From contig CACZPA010000091.1 of assembly GCA_902782895.1 (NCBI GenBank), forward strand, positions 1-19,149: 19,149 nt of DNA. Reading direction: 5' to 3'. The translations under genes were made by a program, and so were the position numbers. The stretch is from an uncultured Eubacteriales bacterium. GTDB lineage: Bacteria; Bacillota; Clostridia; Lachnospirales; Bianqueaceae. Under the pieces are notes generated by a model. It was given only the letters and a program-made list of their open reading frames with translations, ran no database searches and was not told where the DNA came from. Below, one piece after another: positions 1 through 8,743 of the stretch; within the stretch, counting starts at the first letter, position 1; each line of letters begins with the position of its first letter.

Positions 1-1005
1 TCTTTCGGCCTGGACCGGCAGTATGAGACCGCGAAGACCAGTATGGAAGCGGTTCTGCTGACGACAATTATTGCCTGGATCCTGATGCTTCTTCTGATGA
101 TCCCGGCGGTGCTTTCCGCTTTCAGACCTCTGAAGGGTATCAGCCAGTGGCTCAAGAGTGTCAGAAACGGCCGCTTTACAAGAAAGCCGGCGACAAGACC
201 CAATGAATACGGGGAGATCGTCCAGACAATGGACAGCATTATTTCCTCGCTGCGGGAAGAGGATGAGTCGCGTAAAGAATTCGTTTCCAACGTTTCCCAT
301 GAGCTGAAGACGCCGATGTCGTCTATCAAGGTTCTGACAGAATCCTTGTTACTGTCAGAGAACGCTTCCGTCGAAGAGTATCGGGATTTCCTGCAGGATA
401 TAAACGCGGAAGTCGACAGAGAGAGCACGCTGATCAATGATCTGCTGTCGCTTACGAGACTCGAGGATAACAAGAGCGGGCTGAATCTTTCGATGGTTTC
501 CATGAATGATCTTGCCGAAGTGCTGCTGAAAAGGCTGCAGCCGCTTGCGGACGCGCGCCGTATCGCTCTGATTCTGGAGAATCATACGGCGGTCGAAGCC
601 GAAGTGGACGAGATGAAGATGTCGGTCGCGCTCTCCAATCTGATCGAAAACGCGATCAAGTATAATAAAGAGGACGGAAGTGTCCGGGTCGGTGTCGACG
701 CGGATCTTTCGGACGCGATTCTGACGGTAAGCGATACCGGAATCGGTATCCCGGAAGAGGATATCTCCAAGGTCTTCCAGCGTTTCTATCGTGTGGATAA
801 GACGAGAGACCGCGCGACAGGAGGCACAGGACTCGGCCTTTCTATCGTTCATCAGATCGTTTCCATGCACCATGGCACGATCAGCGTACAGAGCAAATTG
901 AACGAAGGGACGACTTTCACGGTACGGATTCCTCTGCTTGCGACGCACAGCAGGACAAAGACCGATCAGAACAGCAAGAGCTCCGGGAAGGAGGCAAAGG
1001 CATGA
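1..1005 (+). CDS. Sensor histidine kinase, 5'-truncated by the window edge
   Basis: The reading frame is open from base 1, so the gene starts upstream; the ATG at 43 is internal and sits at a membrane segment. Numbering from base 1, about 14 residues of an outer domain precede a transmembrane helix (about 17-40), then a HAMP linker (about 41-85). The HisKA H-box SHELKTP follows with the phospho-accepting His at residue 100. The HATPase domain shows the N-box (NLIENAIKYN, Asn 217), the G1 box DTGIGIP (245-251) and the G2 box GTGLGL (275-280). This is the architecture of PhoR/WalK/ResE-type kinases that autophosphorylate and pass phosphate to a response regulator, probably encoded just upstream. 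The C-terminus is a short charged tail. The stop overlaps the next gene's start (ATGA), which suggests translational coupling to the lipoprotein. The signal sensed cannot be read from the sequence. Confidence 0.93.
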   Translation, partial: SFGLDRQYETAKTSMEAVLLTTIIAWILMLLLMIPAVLSAFRPLKGISQWLKSVRNGRFTRKPATRPNEYGEIVQTMDSIISSLREEDESRKEFVSNVSHELKTPMSSIKVLTESLLLSENASVEEYRDFLQDINAEVDRESTLINDLLSLTRLEDNKSGLNLSMVSMNDLAEVLLKRLQPLADARRIALILENHTAVEAEVDEMKMSVALSNLIENAIKYNKEDGSVRVGVDADLSDAILTVSDTGIGIPEEDISKVFQRFYRVDKTRDRATGGTGLGLSIVHQIVSMHHGTISVQSKLNEGTTFTVRIPLLATHSRTKTDQNSKSSGKEAKA

Positions 1006-2042
1006 GTAAAAGACCATCAGACCTCTTTTATCGGATCATCTGCCTCGTATTAGCAGGGGTTCTCGTATGCGGATCGCTCAGTGGATGCAGCTCCGGGGCG
1101 GACAAGACGGAGAACGTTTCGTCGGCTCCTGCACAGACAGCAGAGCAGAACACGTCAGGCCTGAGTGAAGAGGATTCGGATATAGCAGGCATGGGTACAG
1201 CCCGGATCTATTATACGGATGAAAAATGCACTTCCCTCAAAGAGTATTCGATCACAATGGATCCCTCGCTCAGCATAGAGGATAAAGTGGACGAAGTACT
1301 GACATCACTGGCTTCTCCGCAGGATGATCTGCGGAGCATTATTCCGGAGGGACTCCGTGTCAGTCCGGAGGTTACCTATAATGAAAAAGGCCAGGCGCTG
1401 CTTGCGATCTATATTCGTGGCAATTACAGCGTCCTGCTTCCCAATGTGGAGAATGTTCTCCGTGTCGGACTTGCGAAATCGCTGATTTCATTGAAAGAGC
1501 TGTACGGTGTGCAGATCTACGCGAATATCCCCAATGAGGCGGGCGAGTATCCGATGACACAGATCTCTTCGCTGATCGCGGATACGATTATCGTAAATGA
1601 ATCGGATGAGAATTTCTTCCAGGACGAAGTGTCATTCACACTGTATTTTGTCAATGCAAAGGGAGATAAACTGGTTTCGGAGAAACGGACGGCTACTGTC
1701 CGCATGTCCGAACGTAACGTTGACAAGGTCATGGCGATGCTGATCGAAGGGCCAAAGCAGGAGAATCACTATGCTTCGATGCCGCCCGGATCCGTGGTTA
1801 ATGAAATTCTGATCCGCAATTCCGTCTGCTATGTGGATATGAATGAAAACTTTGTGATCAATCAGGTCGGAAACGAAGAGCAGGAGCTGCTGACGCTCTA
1901 TTCGATCGTCAACTCACTGACATCGCTGTATAACATTGACACAGTTCGTTTTCTAGTCAATGGACAGCAGAGAGAGACATACAAGACTGTCCAGCTGAAT
2001 ATGGCGTTTACATTTGATCAGGATCTCGTAGAAATGCCGTAA
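1002..2042 (+). CDS. Lipoprotein with two GerMN-like domains
   Basis: The 346-residue product opens with a lipoprotein signal peptide: a basic start, a hydrophobic stretch (about 11-27) and the lipobox LSGC, with lipidated Cys at residue 29. A Ser/Glu-rich linker (30-60) follows. Two GerMN-like domains come next, at about 65-195 and 208-335. The second carries the family's usual features: LYFVN near its start, a 'LIEGP' turn, 'PPGS', 'CYVDMNENF' and a final 'VRFLVNG'. GerMN domains occur in the germination protein GerM and in actinobacterial LpqB. The protein should be anchored to the outer face of the membrane. The start ATG overlaps the kinase stop by four bases and has a GGGAAGGAGG-like site just upstream. 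By analogy with the MtrB-LpqB pair it may modulate the kinase, but that is inference. The domain call is fairly sure; the role is not known. Confidence 0.85.
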   Translation: MSKRPSDLFYRIICLVLAGVLVCGSLSGCSSGADKTENVSSAPAQTAEQNTSGLSEEDSDIAGMGTARIYYTDEKCTSLKEYSITMDPSLSIEDKVDEVLTSLASPQDDLRSIIPEGLRVSPEVTYNEKGQALLAIYIRGNYSVLLPNVENVLRVGLAKSLISLKELYGVQIYANIPNEAGEYPMTQISSLIADTIIVNESDENFFQDEVSFTLYFVNAKGDKLVSEKRTATVRMSERNVDKVMAMLIEGPKQENHYASMPPGSVVNEILIRNSVCYVDMNENFVINQVGNEEQELLTLYSIVNSLTSLYNIDTVRFLVNGQQRETYKTVQLNMAFTFDQDLVEMP

Positions 2043-2075
2043 ACCTTTATTGGATTTGCAGATACTTCGCGTAAC

Positions 2076-4334
2076 GTGCGGAGAATTGTTGTAAAAAGGC
2101 CTGCGTTTCCGGCGGCTGGTGCTGCCGTCGCGGGCATTCTGGCAGGATATGTGATACCGACAGCAGCCGGCAGGATATGCGCGGCATGCATTGCTGCGGC
2201 CGGAGTTCTGTCGGTTTTATATTCCCTGAGGAAATACGGCCTTCGCAGGGAGACCGTTTATTACGGCCTCCTTGGACTCCTTTGCGCGGCAGGGATACTG
2301 CGGGAGAATATGGCCAGATTACGGGATGCCGGTATGCCTGAAACGCTGGAGCTTGACGGTATCTGTACGGTTGAAAGCGCGAAAAGGACGGAATATGGCT
2401 ATTCCTGTGTGATTTCATCCGCGGGATTACCGGGCAAAGCGAGAATTAATCTGTCGGAATCCGTTCGCGCAGGAGAGATCCTGAGCGGACATCTGAAGCT
2501 TGCCCGGATCCGCAATCTGGGCAATCCAGGGGAATGGGACAGTGAAACATCCGGCCGGATCCGGGGGATCTATTATACCGGCAAGATCACAGAGCTTCAT
2601 CGGACAGGCAGAACAGGTTTTTCTTTTGCGGTACTGAGAGGCAAGATCGGAGAGACGCTGCGGGAGATTCTGCCAAAGCAGGAGGCAGGATTGGCGGCCG
2701 CTATTCTTGCCGGAGACGATTCAGAGCTCGATCAGACGATCAGAGATAATTTCCGCACAGCCGGAATCTCGCATATTCTGGCGATTTCGGGGATGCATGT
2801 GACACTGGTCTTCACGATGATCGAGGGTTTACTCTCTAAGATTACCTTTCGCAGAAGAGCTGCTGTCTGCAGCCTTGCGGTTGTGTGGATCTATACTTTT
2901 CTGACAGGCGGCGCAGCCGCTACATTACGGGCGGCGCTGATCTGTACAGGCACCGCGCTTGCACCGATTCTGTTCGGCAGGGAAGACAGGCTGAATACCT
3001 ATTGCTGTTCCGCTTTGGTATTGATACTGATCAATCCGCTGTATCTGCGGGATCCCGGGTTTCAACTGTCCTATATCTGTACGATGTCGATGACGTTTCT
3101 GCAGGAGATACCAAATCGCTGGTTTGGCGTTCCCAAGGCGTTCCGGCGTGTTTTCGCGCCGACATTGGCTGTGACCGGAGGCAGTATCCCTATCAGTCTG
3201 TACTGGTTTTATCAGATCAGTCCGTATCAGATTATCGTAAACCTGCTCGTCCTTCCCTGCATGAGTGTGCTGTTCTGTACAGGGGCAGCAGTACTGGTGA
3301 TCTATCCGATATCGAGAGAAGCGGCAGAGTTCCTGGCAGGCGCGCTCTTCTATATTCTGCGGTTTCTGTGCGGGACCGGAGAGGTGGTTTCCGGACTGCC
3401 CGGCGCGGTTCTGACGATAGGACGTCCTAAGGTCATTACGATCCTTCTCTATTATTCGGTCTGGGTGCTGCTGCTCGTCGGGATGAATCAGGCCGGGCGG
3501 AATCATAGACGGAAAGCTTATACGGCATCCGCGGCGGCAGCGGTTCTGTGCATACTCTCTATTATCTTTCCAAGGTATCGTGCGGTGTGTACCTTTCTGA
3601 ACGTTGGACAGGGGGATTGCTGCGTGATCGAGTGCGGTCGGCAGACTTTTGTCATCGATGCGGGTCCGTCCTATGAGGCCGCGTTAAAACCGTACCTCAA
3701 AAGCCGGGGCATCATTCGGATCCAGGCGGCTTTTGCGACGCATTCCGACAGGGATCATACGGAGGGATTGCTGAAACTGCTGCGGGATGAGGATTTTACG
3801 GTCGGACAGTGGGTGCTTCCGGAGGGGAGCCTGCATGAAAACAGGACCTTTACCACCATTGAAACGGAAGCAGGCAGAGCCGGGAGCCATGTCACGCGTA
3901 TCCAGGCCGGGGACAGAATACAGGGTGGAAGCTGCTGGTTTCTGTGTCTTTCACCGGACGCGGACAGAATCTATACAGATGAAAACAGCGCGTCCCTTGT
4001 CCTGAAATGCACGGTGGACAAGCTGGACATACTGTTGTGCGGAGACGCGGATCAGACGGCAGAGCAGTATTTTGCGGCGGCGGCTGGACGTTGTGAGATC
4101 CTGAAGGCCGGACACCACGGGTCTTCGACAGCGACAGGGACAGTTCTGCTGGACGCTGTCAGGCCCGGACTTGCGGTCATCAGCTGCGATCGGGAGGGCG
4201 GATACGGACATCCGCATCGGGAGACGGTCGAAAGGCTGGAGAGTACAGGCATTCCGTATCTTGTGACGGATGACAACGGGGCCATACAGGTTCGTTTGTT
4301 CTGGTCCAGGTGGTTTATACATACAGGCCCATAA
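2076..4334 (+). CDS. comEC: ComEC/Rec2 competence DNA-uptake channel
   Basis: This 752-residue protein has the full ComEC layout and the usual family length. N-terminal hydrophobic segments (about 10-75) are followed by an OB-like soluble domain (about 90-175). The multi-spanning Competence domain (about 200-500) includes the signature HILAISGMHV (233-242). A C-terminal metallo-beta-lactamase-like domain (about 503-745) carries THSDRDH (555-561), CGDAD (655-659) and GHHGSS (679-684). In competent bacteria ComEC forms the membrane pore for single-stranded DNA, and the nuclease-like domain is thought to degrade the other strand. GTG at 2076 is the first usable start after the in-frame stop at 2040-2042; its ribosome binding site is poor. 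No comEA or comEB is visible, and comEC followed by holA is the normal Firmicutes order. Whether the cell is transformable cannot be judged from here. Confidence 0.93.
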   Translation: MRRIVVKRPAFPAAGAAVAGILAGYVIPTAAGRICAACIAAAGVLSVLYSLRKYGLRRETVYYGLLGLLCAAGILRENMARLRDAGMPETLELDGICTVESAKRTEYGYSCVISSAGLPGKARINLSESVRAGEILSGHLKLARIRNLGNPGEWDSETSGRIRGIYYTGKITELHRTGRTGFSFAVLRGKIGETLREILPKQEAGLAAAILAGDDSELDQTIRDNFRTAGISHILAISGMHVTLVFTMIEGLLSKITFRRRAAVCSLAVVWIYTFLTGGAAATLRAALICTGTALAPILFGREDRLNTYCCSALVLILINPLYLRDPGFQLSYICTMSMTFLQEIPNRWFGVPKAFRRVFAPTLAVTGGSIPISLYWFYQISPYQIIVNLLVLPCMSVLFCTGAAVLVIYPISREAAEFLAGALFYILRFLCGTGEVVSGLPGAVLTIGRPKVITILLYYSVWVLLLVGMNQAGRNHRRKAYTASAAAAVLCILSIIFPRYRAVCTFLNVGQGDCCVIECGRQTFVIDAGPSYEAALKPYLKSRGIIRIQAAFATHSDRDHTEGLLKLLRDEDFTVGQWVLPEGSLHENRTFTTIETEAGRAGSHVTRIQAGDRIQGGSCWFLCLSPDADRIYTDENSASLVLKCTVDKLDILLCGDADQTAEQYFAAAAGRCEILKAGHHGSSTATGTVLLDAVRPGLAVISCDREGGYGHPHRETVERLESTGIPYLVTDDNGAIQVRLFWSRWFIHTGP

Positions 4335-4363
4335 GAGGGGCGGCAGAGGAGACAGACAGGCTT

Positions 4364-5353
4364 ATGGAAGAATTATTGGCACAGCTGCGAAGCGGGAAAT
4401 ACAGCCGGATCTATCTTTTATATGGATCAGAGGACTATCTGGTCCGGTTTTATTCGGACAGGCTGGTAGAGAAGAATCTGTCCGAAGATGACCGGCTGAT
4501 GAATATGCAGATATATGAAGGGACGGCGGCGGATGTGGGACAGGTCTCGGAAAGCGCGGCGACCTATCCTTTTATGGCGGATAAACGCGTTACCGTGATC
4601 CGTGACTCCGGCTGGTTCCAGACCAAAGGCGTTCCGGAAGCGCTGGAGACTTTTGTCAAAGAAATCCCGAACCTTCCGGATAGCTGTCTGTTGATTTTCG
4701 AAGAATCGCAGGTCGATAAGAGAAGTCAGCTTTACAAGGCCGTATCCAAATACGGTACGGCTGCAGAACTGAATCAGCCGGATCAGGAAGGCATGATCCG
4801 TTTTGCCGCGAGGGAGCTCGCCAAATACGGCAAACAGACGGATCGTCAGACAGCGGTATATTTCCTGGACAAAGTCGGCGGAGATATGATCTATCAGCAG
4901 CTTGAAATCGCGAAGCTGGCTTCGTATGCCGGAGAGCGGCAGATCGTGACGATGCGGGACGTTGACGCGGTCTGCACACAGCAGGCGGAAGACAATGTTT
5001 TCAAAATGACGGACGCCCTCGGCGGCCGGAATAAAAACCAGGCTTTTATGATCTATGAGAAACTGCTGGAAGCAAACGAAGCACCGCAGCGGATCTTTTA
5101 TCTGCTTGCCGGCCAGGTTCGGCGTATGTTCCGGATGCGGCTTGCGATGGACAGAAGAATGCCGGACGCGGAGTGCGCTGATTTTTGCGGCGTATCGCCA
5201 AGGGCTGTCTGGATCTATCAGAAGCAGGCAAGGCGTTTTGAGACCGGCCATCTGGCACAGCTGCTCACGGATATGACGGAAATGGATGAAAGAATGAAAC
5301 TCAGCAGGCTGGAGGCGGATGACGCGGTCCGGCAGGTTATTCTGAAAATGTGA
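4364..5353 (+). CDS. holA: DNA polymerase III delta subunit
   Basis: The product resembles HolA, the clamp-loader subunit that opens the beta sliding clamp and loads it onto primed DNA. The N-terminal part has the family's opening pattern, YLLYGSEDYL at residues 17-26. The body resembles the AAA+-like domains I-II, and the C-terminal collar part ends in a 'SRLEADDAVRQVILKM'-like helix. I chose ATG 4364 (329 residues) because it places YLLYG where it lies in relatives and because a purine-rich GAGGAG lies 12 bases upstream. A GTG at 4310 would add 18 residues and overlap comEC by 25 bases, with no good ribosome binding site. Synteny with comEC upstream and rpsT downstream supports the call. 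The stop is seven bases from the next start, so co-transcription is likely. Confidence 0.9.
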   Translation: MEELLAQLRSGKYSRIYLLYGSEDYLVRFYSDRLVEKNLSEDDRLMNMQIYEGTAADVGQVSESAATYPFMADKRVTVIRDSGWFQTKGVPEALETFVKEIPNLPDSCLLIFEESQVDKRSQLYKAVSKYGTAAELNQPDQEGMIRFAARELAKYGKQTDRQTAVYFLDKVGGDMIYQQLEIAKLASYAGERQIVTMRDVDAVCTQQAEDNVFKMTDALGGRNKNQAFMIYEKLLEANEAPQRIFYLLAGQVRRMFRMRLAMDRRMPDAECADFCGVSPRAVWIYQKQARRFETGHLAQLLTDMTEMDERMKLSRLEADDAVRQVILKM

Positions 5354-5360
5354 GGAACGC

Positions 5361-7925
5361 ATGAATCATATAAACACAAAAACGACAGATATACCGGACC
5401 ATATCGAAGTGCGCGGTGCGCGTGTTCATAATCTGAAGAATATCAACGTGGATGTGCCCCTTGGCAGGATCGTCGGAATCTCCGGCGTCTCGGGCTCCGG
5501 CAAGTCTTCCCTGGCGCTCGGGGTGCTGTATGCAGAGGGATCCAGACGGTATCTGGAGTCCCTTTCTACTTATACCCGAAGGCGCATGACAGGCGCGTCC
5601 GCTGCGGATGTGGATTCCATCCTGTATGTCCCGGCGTCGCTGGCACTGCATCAGAGGCCGTCCGTGCCGGGCATCCGGAGCACTTTCGGAACGGGGACAG
5701 AATTGCTGAACAGCTTGCGGCTGATGTTTTCCCGTCTTGCAAGTCATCGCTGTCCGAACGGTCATTATCTGGAGCCTTCCTTAAATGTCGCGGCCGAACG
5801 GGAGATGATCTGCCCGGTCTGCGGGGCAAAGGTGTTTGCTCCGTCCGCGGAAGAGCTTGCGTTTAACAGTCAGGGAGCCTGTAAGACCTGCGGAGGAACC
5901 GGGATCGTCCGGATCGTGGATGAATCCACACTGGTACCGGATGATTCGCTGACCATTGATGAAGGAGCTGTCGCGCCGTGGCAGACGCTGATGTGGTCTT
6001 TGATGAAAGATATCGCGCGGGAGATGGGTGTACGGACAGATGTGCCTTTCCGCGATCTTACACCGGAGGAGAAAGAAATCGTTTTTCACGGACCGGCTGT
6101 CAAAAAGCACATCATCTATCAGAATAAGACGAACGGTGCGGCGGGGGACCTCGATTTTACGTATTTCAACGCCACATACACGGTAGAGAACGCGCTTTCC
6201 AAGGTCCGTGACGAAAAGGGCATGAAGCGTGTGGAGAAGTTCCTTCGGCAGGATACCTGTCCGGACTGCGGCGGCACAAGGCTGTCGGAAGCCGCGAGAG
6301 CACCGAAGCTTTGCGGATTATCGCTGGATGAAGTGTGTAAGATGACGCTTTCGGACCTGATGGAATGGGTGGAGAAGGTGCCTTCTCAGCTGCCGGATGA
6401 GATGCGTCCGATGGCAGAATCGATCTGCGGATCCTTCTTTACGGCGGCACGAAGACTTATGGATCTCGGACTCGGCTATCTGACGATCGACCGGTCTTCC
6501 TTTACGCTTTCCACAGGCGAAAGGCAGCGAATGCAGCTTGCCCGTGCCGTACGGAACCGTACGACCGGCGTTCTGTATGTACTGGATGAGCCGTCGATCG
6601 GACTGCATCCGGCGAATATCGAGGGCTTGACGGGTGTAATGAAGGATCTTGTCGCGGACGGCAATTCGGTCGTTCTTGTCGATCATGATACGGAGATCCT
6701 GCAGGAAGCGGACTGGTATATCGAGCTGGGGCCGGATGCCGGCGCGGACGGAGGAGAAGTCATCGCGCAGGGGACGCTTTCGGATCTGGAAGCATCCGGC
6801 GTGTCGCGGATCGCTCCGTATCTCTCCGGAAAACGCAAGATCTGTGTCAGAGCCCGTGCTTCGGCTGAGGACATGTTTACACAGGGACGGATTCATCTGT
6901 CAACAGATGCAATCCATACCGTCAGACCGCTGGAGGTGGATATTCCGAAAGGGCGGCTGACAGCCGTTACCGGCGTATCCGGATCCGGCAAAACCACGAT
7001 GATTCTGGAGAGCCTGATTCCGGGACTGGAAGCCGCGATTCGGGGACAGAAGCTGCCTTCCCATGTCAGATCCGTTACAGCCGAAGGAATCCGGCAGGTC
7101 AAGCTGGTTGACGCGACGCCGATCGGAGTCAACGTACGTTCGACGGTCGCGACCTATGCAAATGTGCATGACGAGCTGCGCAAGGCCTTTGCCAGAACCG
7201 AGGACGCCAGAATAAAAGGCTTCAAGGCGGGAGATTTCTCCTACAATACAGGCGCGCTTCGCTGTCCTGTATGCGATGGGACAGGGATGATCAGTCTGGA
7301 CGTGCAGTTCCTGCCGGATGTCGATATCCCTTGCCCGGAATGCAAAGGGTCACGCTACGGCAAAGACGCGTATACCATTCTGCGCAAACGCGCGAAATCC
7401 GGCAAATCGCAGGAGAAGGACGGTAAATCACAGGAGAATGCCGGCATCTCGCTGCCGGAGCTCATGGGAATGGATATCCGTCGGGCGATGGAAGCGGCCA
7501 GGGACATGAAAACAGTCTATGAGCGTCTGATAGTACTGGATGAGCTCGGCCTTGGCTATCTGACGCTTGGCGAAGCGACGCCGAATCTGTCCGGCGGCGA
7601 AGCACAGCGGCTGAAGCTGGCCGCGGAAATGGGCCGTCAGCAGCAGGACGCTGTATTCGTCTTTGACGAGCCGACGATCGGCTTGCATCCGTCGGATGTT
7701 GAGGTTCTCCTGGAAGTATTCCAGCGGCTGCTGGATGCCGGAGCGACGGTGATCGTCATCGAACATGACCTGAATCTGATCGCGAACGCAGATTATGTGA
7801 TCGATATGGGACCCGGAGGAGGAGAAGCCGGGGGACGGATCGTCGCGTGCGGGACACCGGAAGAGATCGCGGGGAATACTGACAGCGTGACGGGCAAATA
7901 CCTTGGAGGGCAGTTACATGCTTGA
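5361..7925 (+). CDS. UvrA-like double ABC ATPase lacking the UvrB-binding domain
   Basis: The 854-residue protein has two UvrA-type ABC modules. Walker A motifs GVSGSGKSS (42-50) and GVSGSGKTT (538-546) are intact. ABC signatures are LSTGERQR (383-390, divergent) and LSGGEAQR (743-750, canonical). Walker B segments end in LDEP and FDEP, followed by His-switch regions. Cys pairs of UvrA zinc modules are visible (151/154, 174/177, 300/303, 635/638, 658/661). Between the first module's CPNGH (131-135) and the FNSQGACKTCGGTG segment only about 33 residues remain, where canonical UvrA has a UvrB-binding domain of over 100. The insertion domain (about 182-300) is retained. This matches the shorter UvrA2-like class, not the repair UvrA of about 940 residues. 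The class is linked to DNA-damage or drug tolerance in some bacteria; here the role is unknown. A 7-residue tandem repeat (681-694) interrupts the second half. GAGGA precedes the ATG. Confidence 0.88.
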   Translation: MNHINTKTTDIPDHIEVRGARVHNLKNINVDVPLGRIVGISGVSGSGKSSLALGVLYAEGSRRYLESLSTYTRRRMTGASAADVDSILYVPASLALHQRPSVPGIRSTFGTGTELLNSLRLMFSRLASHRCPNGHYLEPSLNVAAEREMICPVCGAKVFAPSAEELAFNSQGACKTCGGTGIVRIVDESTLVPDDSLTIDEGAVAPWQTLMWSLMKDIAREMGVRTDVPFRDLTPEEKEIVFHGPAVKKHIIYQNKTNGAAGDLDFTYFNATYTVENALSKVRDEKGMKRVEKFLRQDTCPDCGGTRLSEAARAPKLCGLSLDEVCKMTLSDLMEWVEKVPSQLPDEMRPMAESICGSFFTAARRLMDLGLGYLTIDRSSFTLSTGERQRMQLARAVRNRTTGVLYVLDEPSIGLHPANIEGLTGVMKDLVADGNSVVLVDHDTEILQEADWYIELGPDAGADGGEVIAQGTLSDLEASGVSRIAPYLSGKRKICVRARASAEDMFTQGRIHLSTDAIHTVRPLEVDIPKGRLTAVTGVSGSGKTTMILESLIPGLEAAIRGQKLPSHVRSVTAEGIRQVKLVDATPIGVNVRSTVATYANVHDELRKAFARTEDARIKGFKAGDFSYNTGALRCPVCDGTGMISLDVQFLPDVDIPCPECKGSRYGKDAYTILRKRAKSGKSQEKDGKSQENAGISLPELMGMDIRRAMEAARDMKTVYERLIVLDELGLGYLTLGEATPNLSGGEAQRLKLAAEMGRQQQDAVFVFDEPTIGLHPSDVEVLLEVFQRLLDAGATVIVIEHDLNLIANADYVIDMGPGGGEAGGRIVACGTPEEIAGNTDSVTGKYLGGQLHA
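7401..7442 (+). repeat. 21-bp tandem duplication inside the UvrA-like gene
   Basis: Two adjacent 21-base units (7401-7421 and 7422-7442) match at 17 of 21 positions and encode GKSQEKD followed by GKSQENA. They lie between the CPEC/CKGSRYG zinc segment and the last conserved block leading to the second signature. The copy is in frame and looks like a local slippage duplication that has drifted. Confidence 0.8.
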
Positions 7926-8724
7926 TCATCAGCAGATTCGTTGGCTTTTGTTTGATCTGGACGGGACACTTCTTACGACAGACAAGAAAGTTACGGAACG
8001 TACCTTGCGAGATCTGGAGATATGCCGCGCAAAGGGAATCCGGATCGGTGTCGTGACGTCCCGCAGCAAGGAGAACGCGGCGCAGACGATCGGCAAGCTG
8101 CATCCGGATCTGGTGATCGCGAGCGGTGGAGGGATTGCGTTGTATGAGGGCCGTGTCGTCTATCAGGCGGACATCAGCGCGGAAGAGACGTCCCGTTTTA
8201 TCGCGGAAGCGCGCAGGATTCTGGGAGCAGACGCAGAGATAACGGCCGATACTGATTCCGGCCATTACTGGAATTACAAGGTCGATCCGGCGCAGATCGA
8301 TCCGTCATGGGGCAAGAGCATCTATACGGATTACAGCGATTTTCACATGCGGTCCATGAAACTGTGCATTATGACTGATTCCGCCCGAAAAGCACACGAG
8401 CTGCACCAATGCTTCCCGGACATGGACTGCGTCAAGTTCGCAGATGTCGATTCTTACAAGTACAGCAGTAAAGCGGCAACGAAGGAACGCGCTCTGACAG
8501 CCTGCGAGGAGCAGGGGATACTGTCTCTTGCCGAGACGGCGGCGTTCGGAGACGATCTCCCGGATATCCGGATGCTCACGATGTGCGGATGTGGAGTCGC
8601 GATGGGCAATGCTCTGCCGGAAGTGAAGGACGCGGCCGATATCGTGATCGGCGGAAACGACGAAGAGGGGATAGCGGAATACCTGGAAACGGTGTTTTGC
8701 CATATTTTCCCGAAACTTTCCTGA
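7918..8724 (+). CDS. Cof-type HAD-superfamily phosphatase
   Basis: This 268-residue protein has the HAD phosphatase motifs in order. Motif I is DLDGT, with nucleophile Asp 13 and acid/base Asp 15. Motif II is VVTSRS near 46-50. A Lys in SSKAATK (about 185-189) supplies motif III. Motif IV is FGDD (210-213) with its metal-binding aspartates. The large cap between motifs II and III and the 'GCGVAMGNALPEVKDAAD' ending region are typical of the Cof/IIB subfamily, which dephosphorylates sugar phosphates, nucleotides or flavin precursors. The substrate cannot be read from sequence. I chose ATG 7918 because GGAGGG lies seven bases upstream; an in-frame TTG at 7903 is less likely. The start overlaps the end of the UvrA-like gene by eight bases, so the two are probably translationally coupled. 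Confidence 0.88.
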   Translation: MLDHQQIRWLLFDLDGTLLTTDKKVTERTLRDLEICRAKGIRIGVVTSRSKENAAQTIGKLHPDLVIASGGGIALYEGRVVYQADISAEETSRFIAEARRILGADAEITADTDSGHYWNYKVDPAQIDPSWGKSIYTDYSDFHMRSMKLCIMTDSARKAHELHQCFPDMDCVKFADVDSYKYSSKAATKERALTACEEQGILSLAETAAFGDDLPDIRMLTMCGCGVAMGNALPEVKDAADIVIGGNDEEGIAEYLETVFCHIFPKLS

Positions 8725-8743
8725 AACTTTCTTAAAAAAGTAA

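Noticed and set aside
3553..4334. The C-terminal hydrolase domain of ComEC as a separate metallo-beta-lactamase gene
   Set aside because: It is continuous in frame with the membrane domain, and this fusion is the normal ComEC architecture.
4427..5362. A 311-codon minus-strand frame opposite holA
   Set aside because: A shadow of holA with no recognisable protein features and no plausible expression signals.
8712..8731. Direct repeat GAAACTTTC at 8712-8720 and 8723-8731, around the phosphatase stop codon
   Set aside because: Only nine bases, A/T-rich, with no stem or T-run that would make it a terminator; chance is likely.
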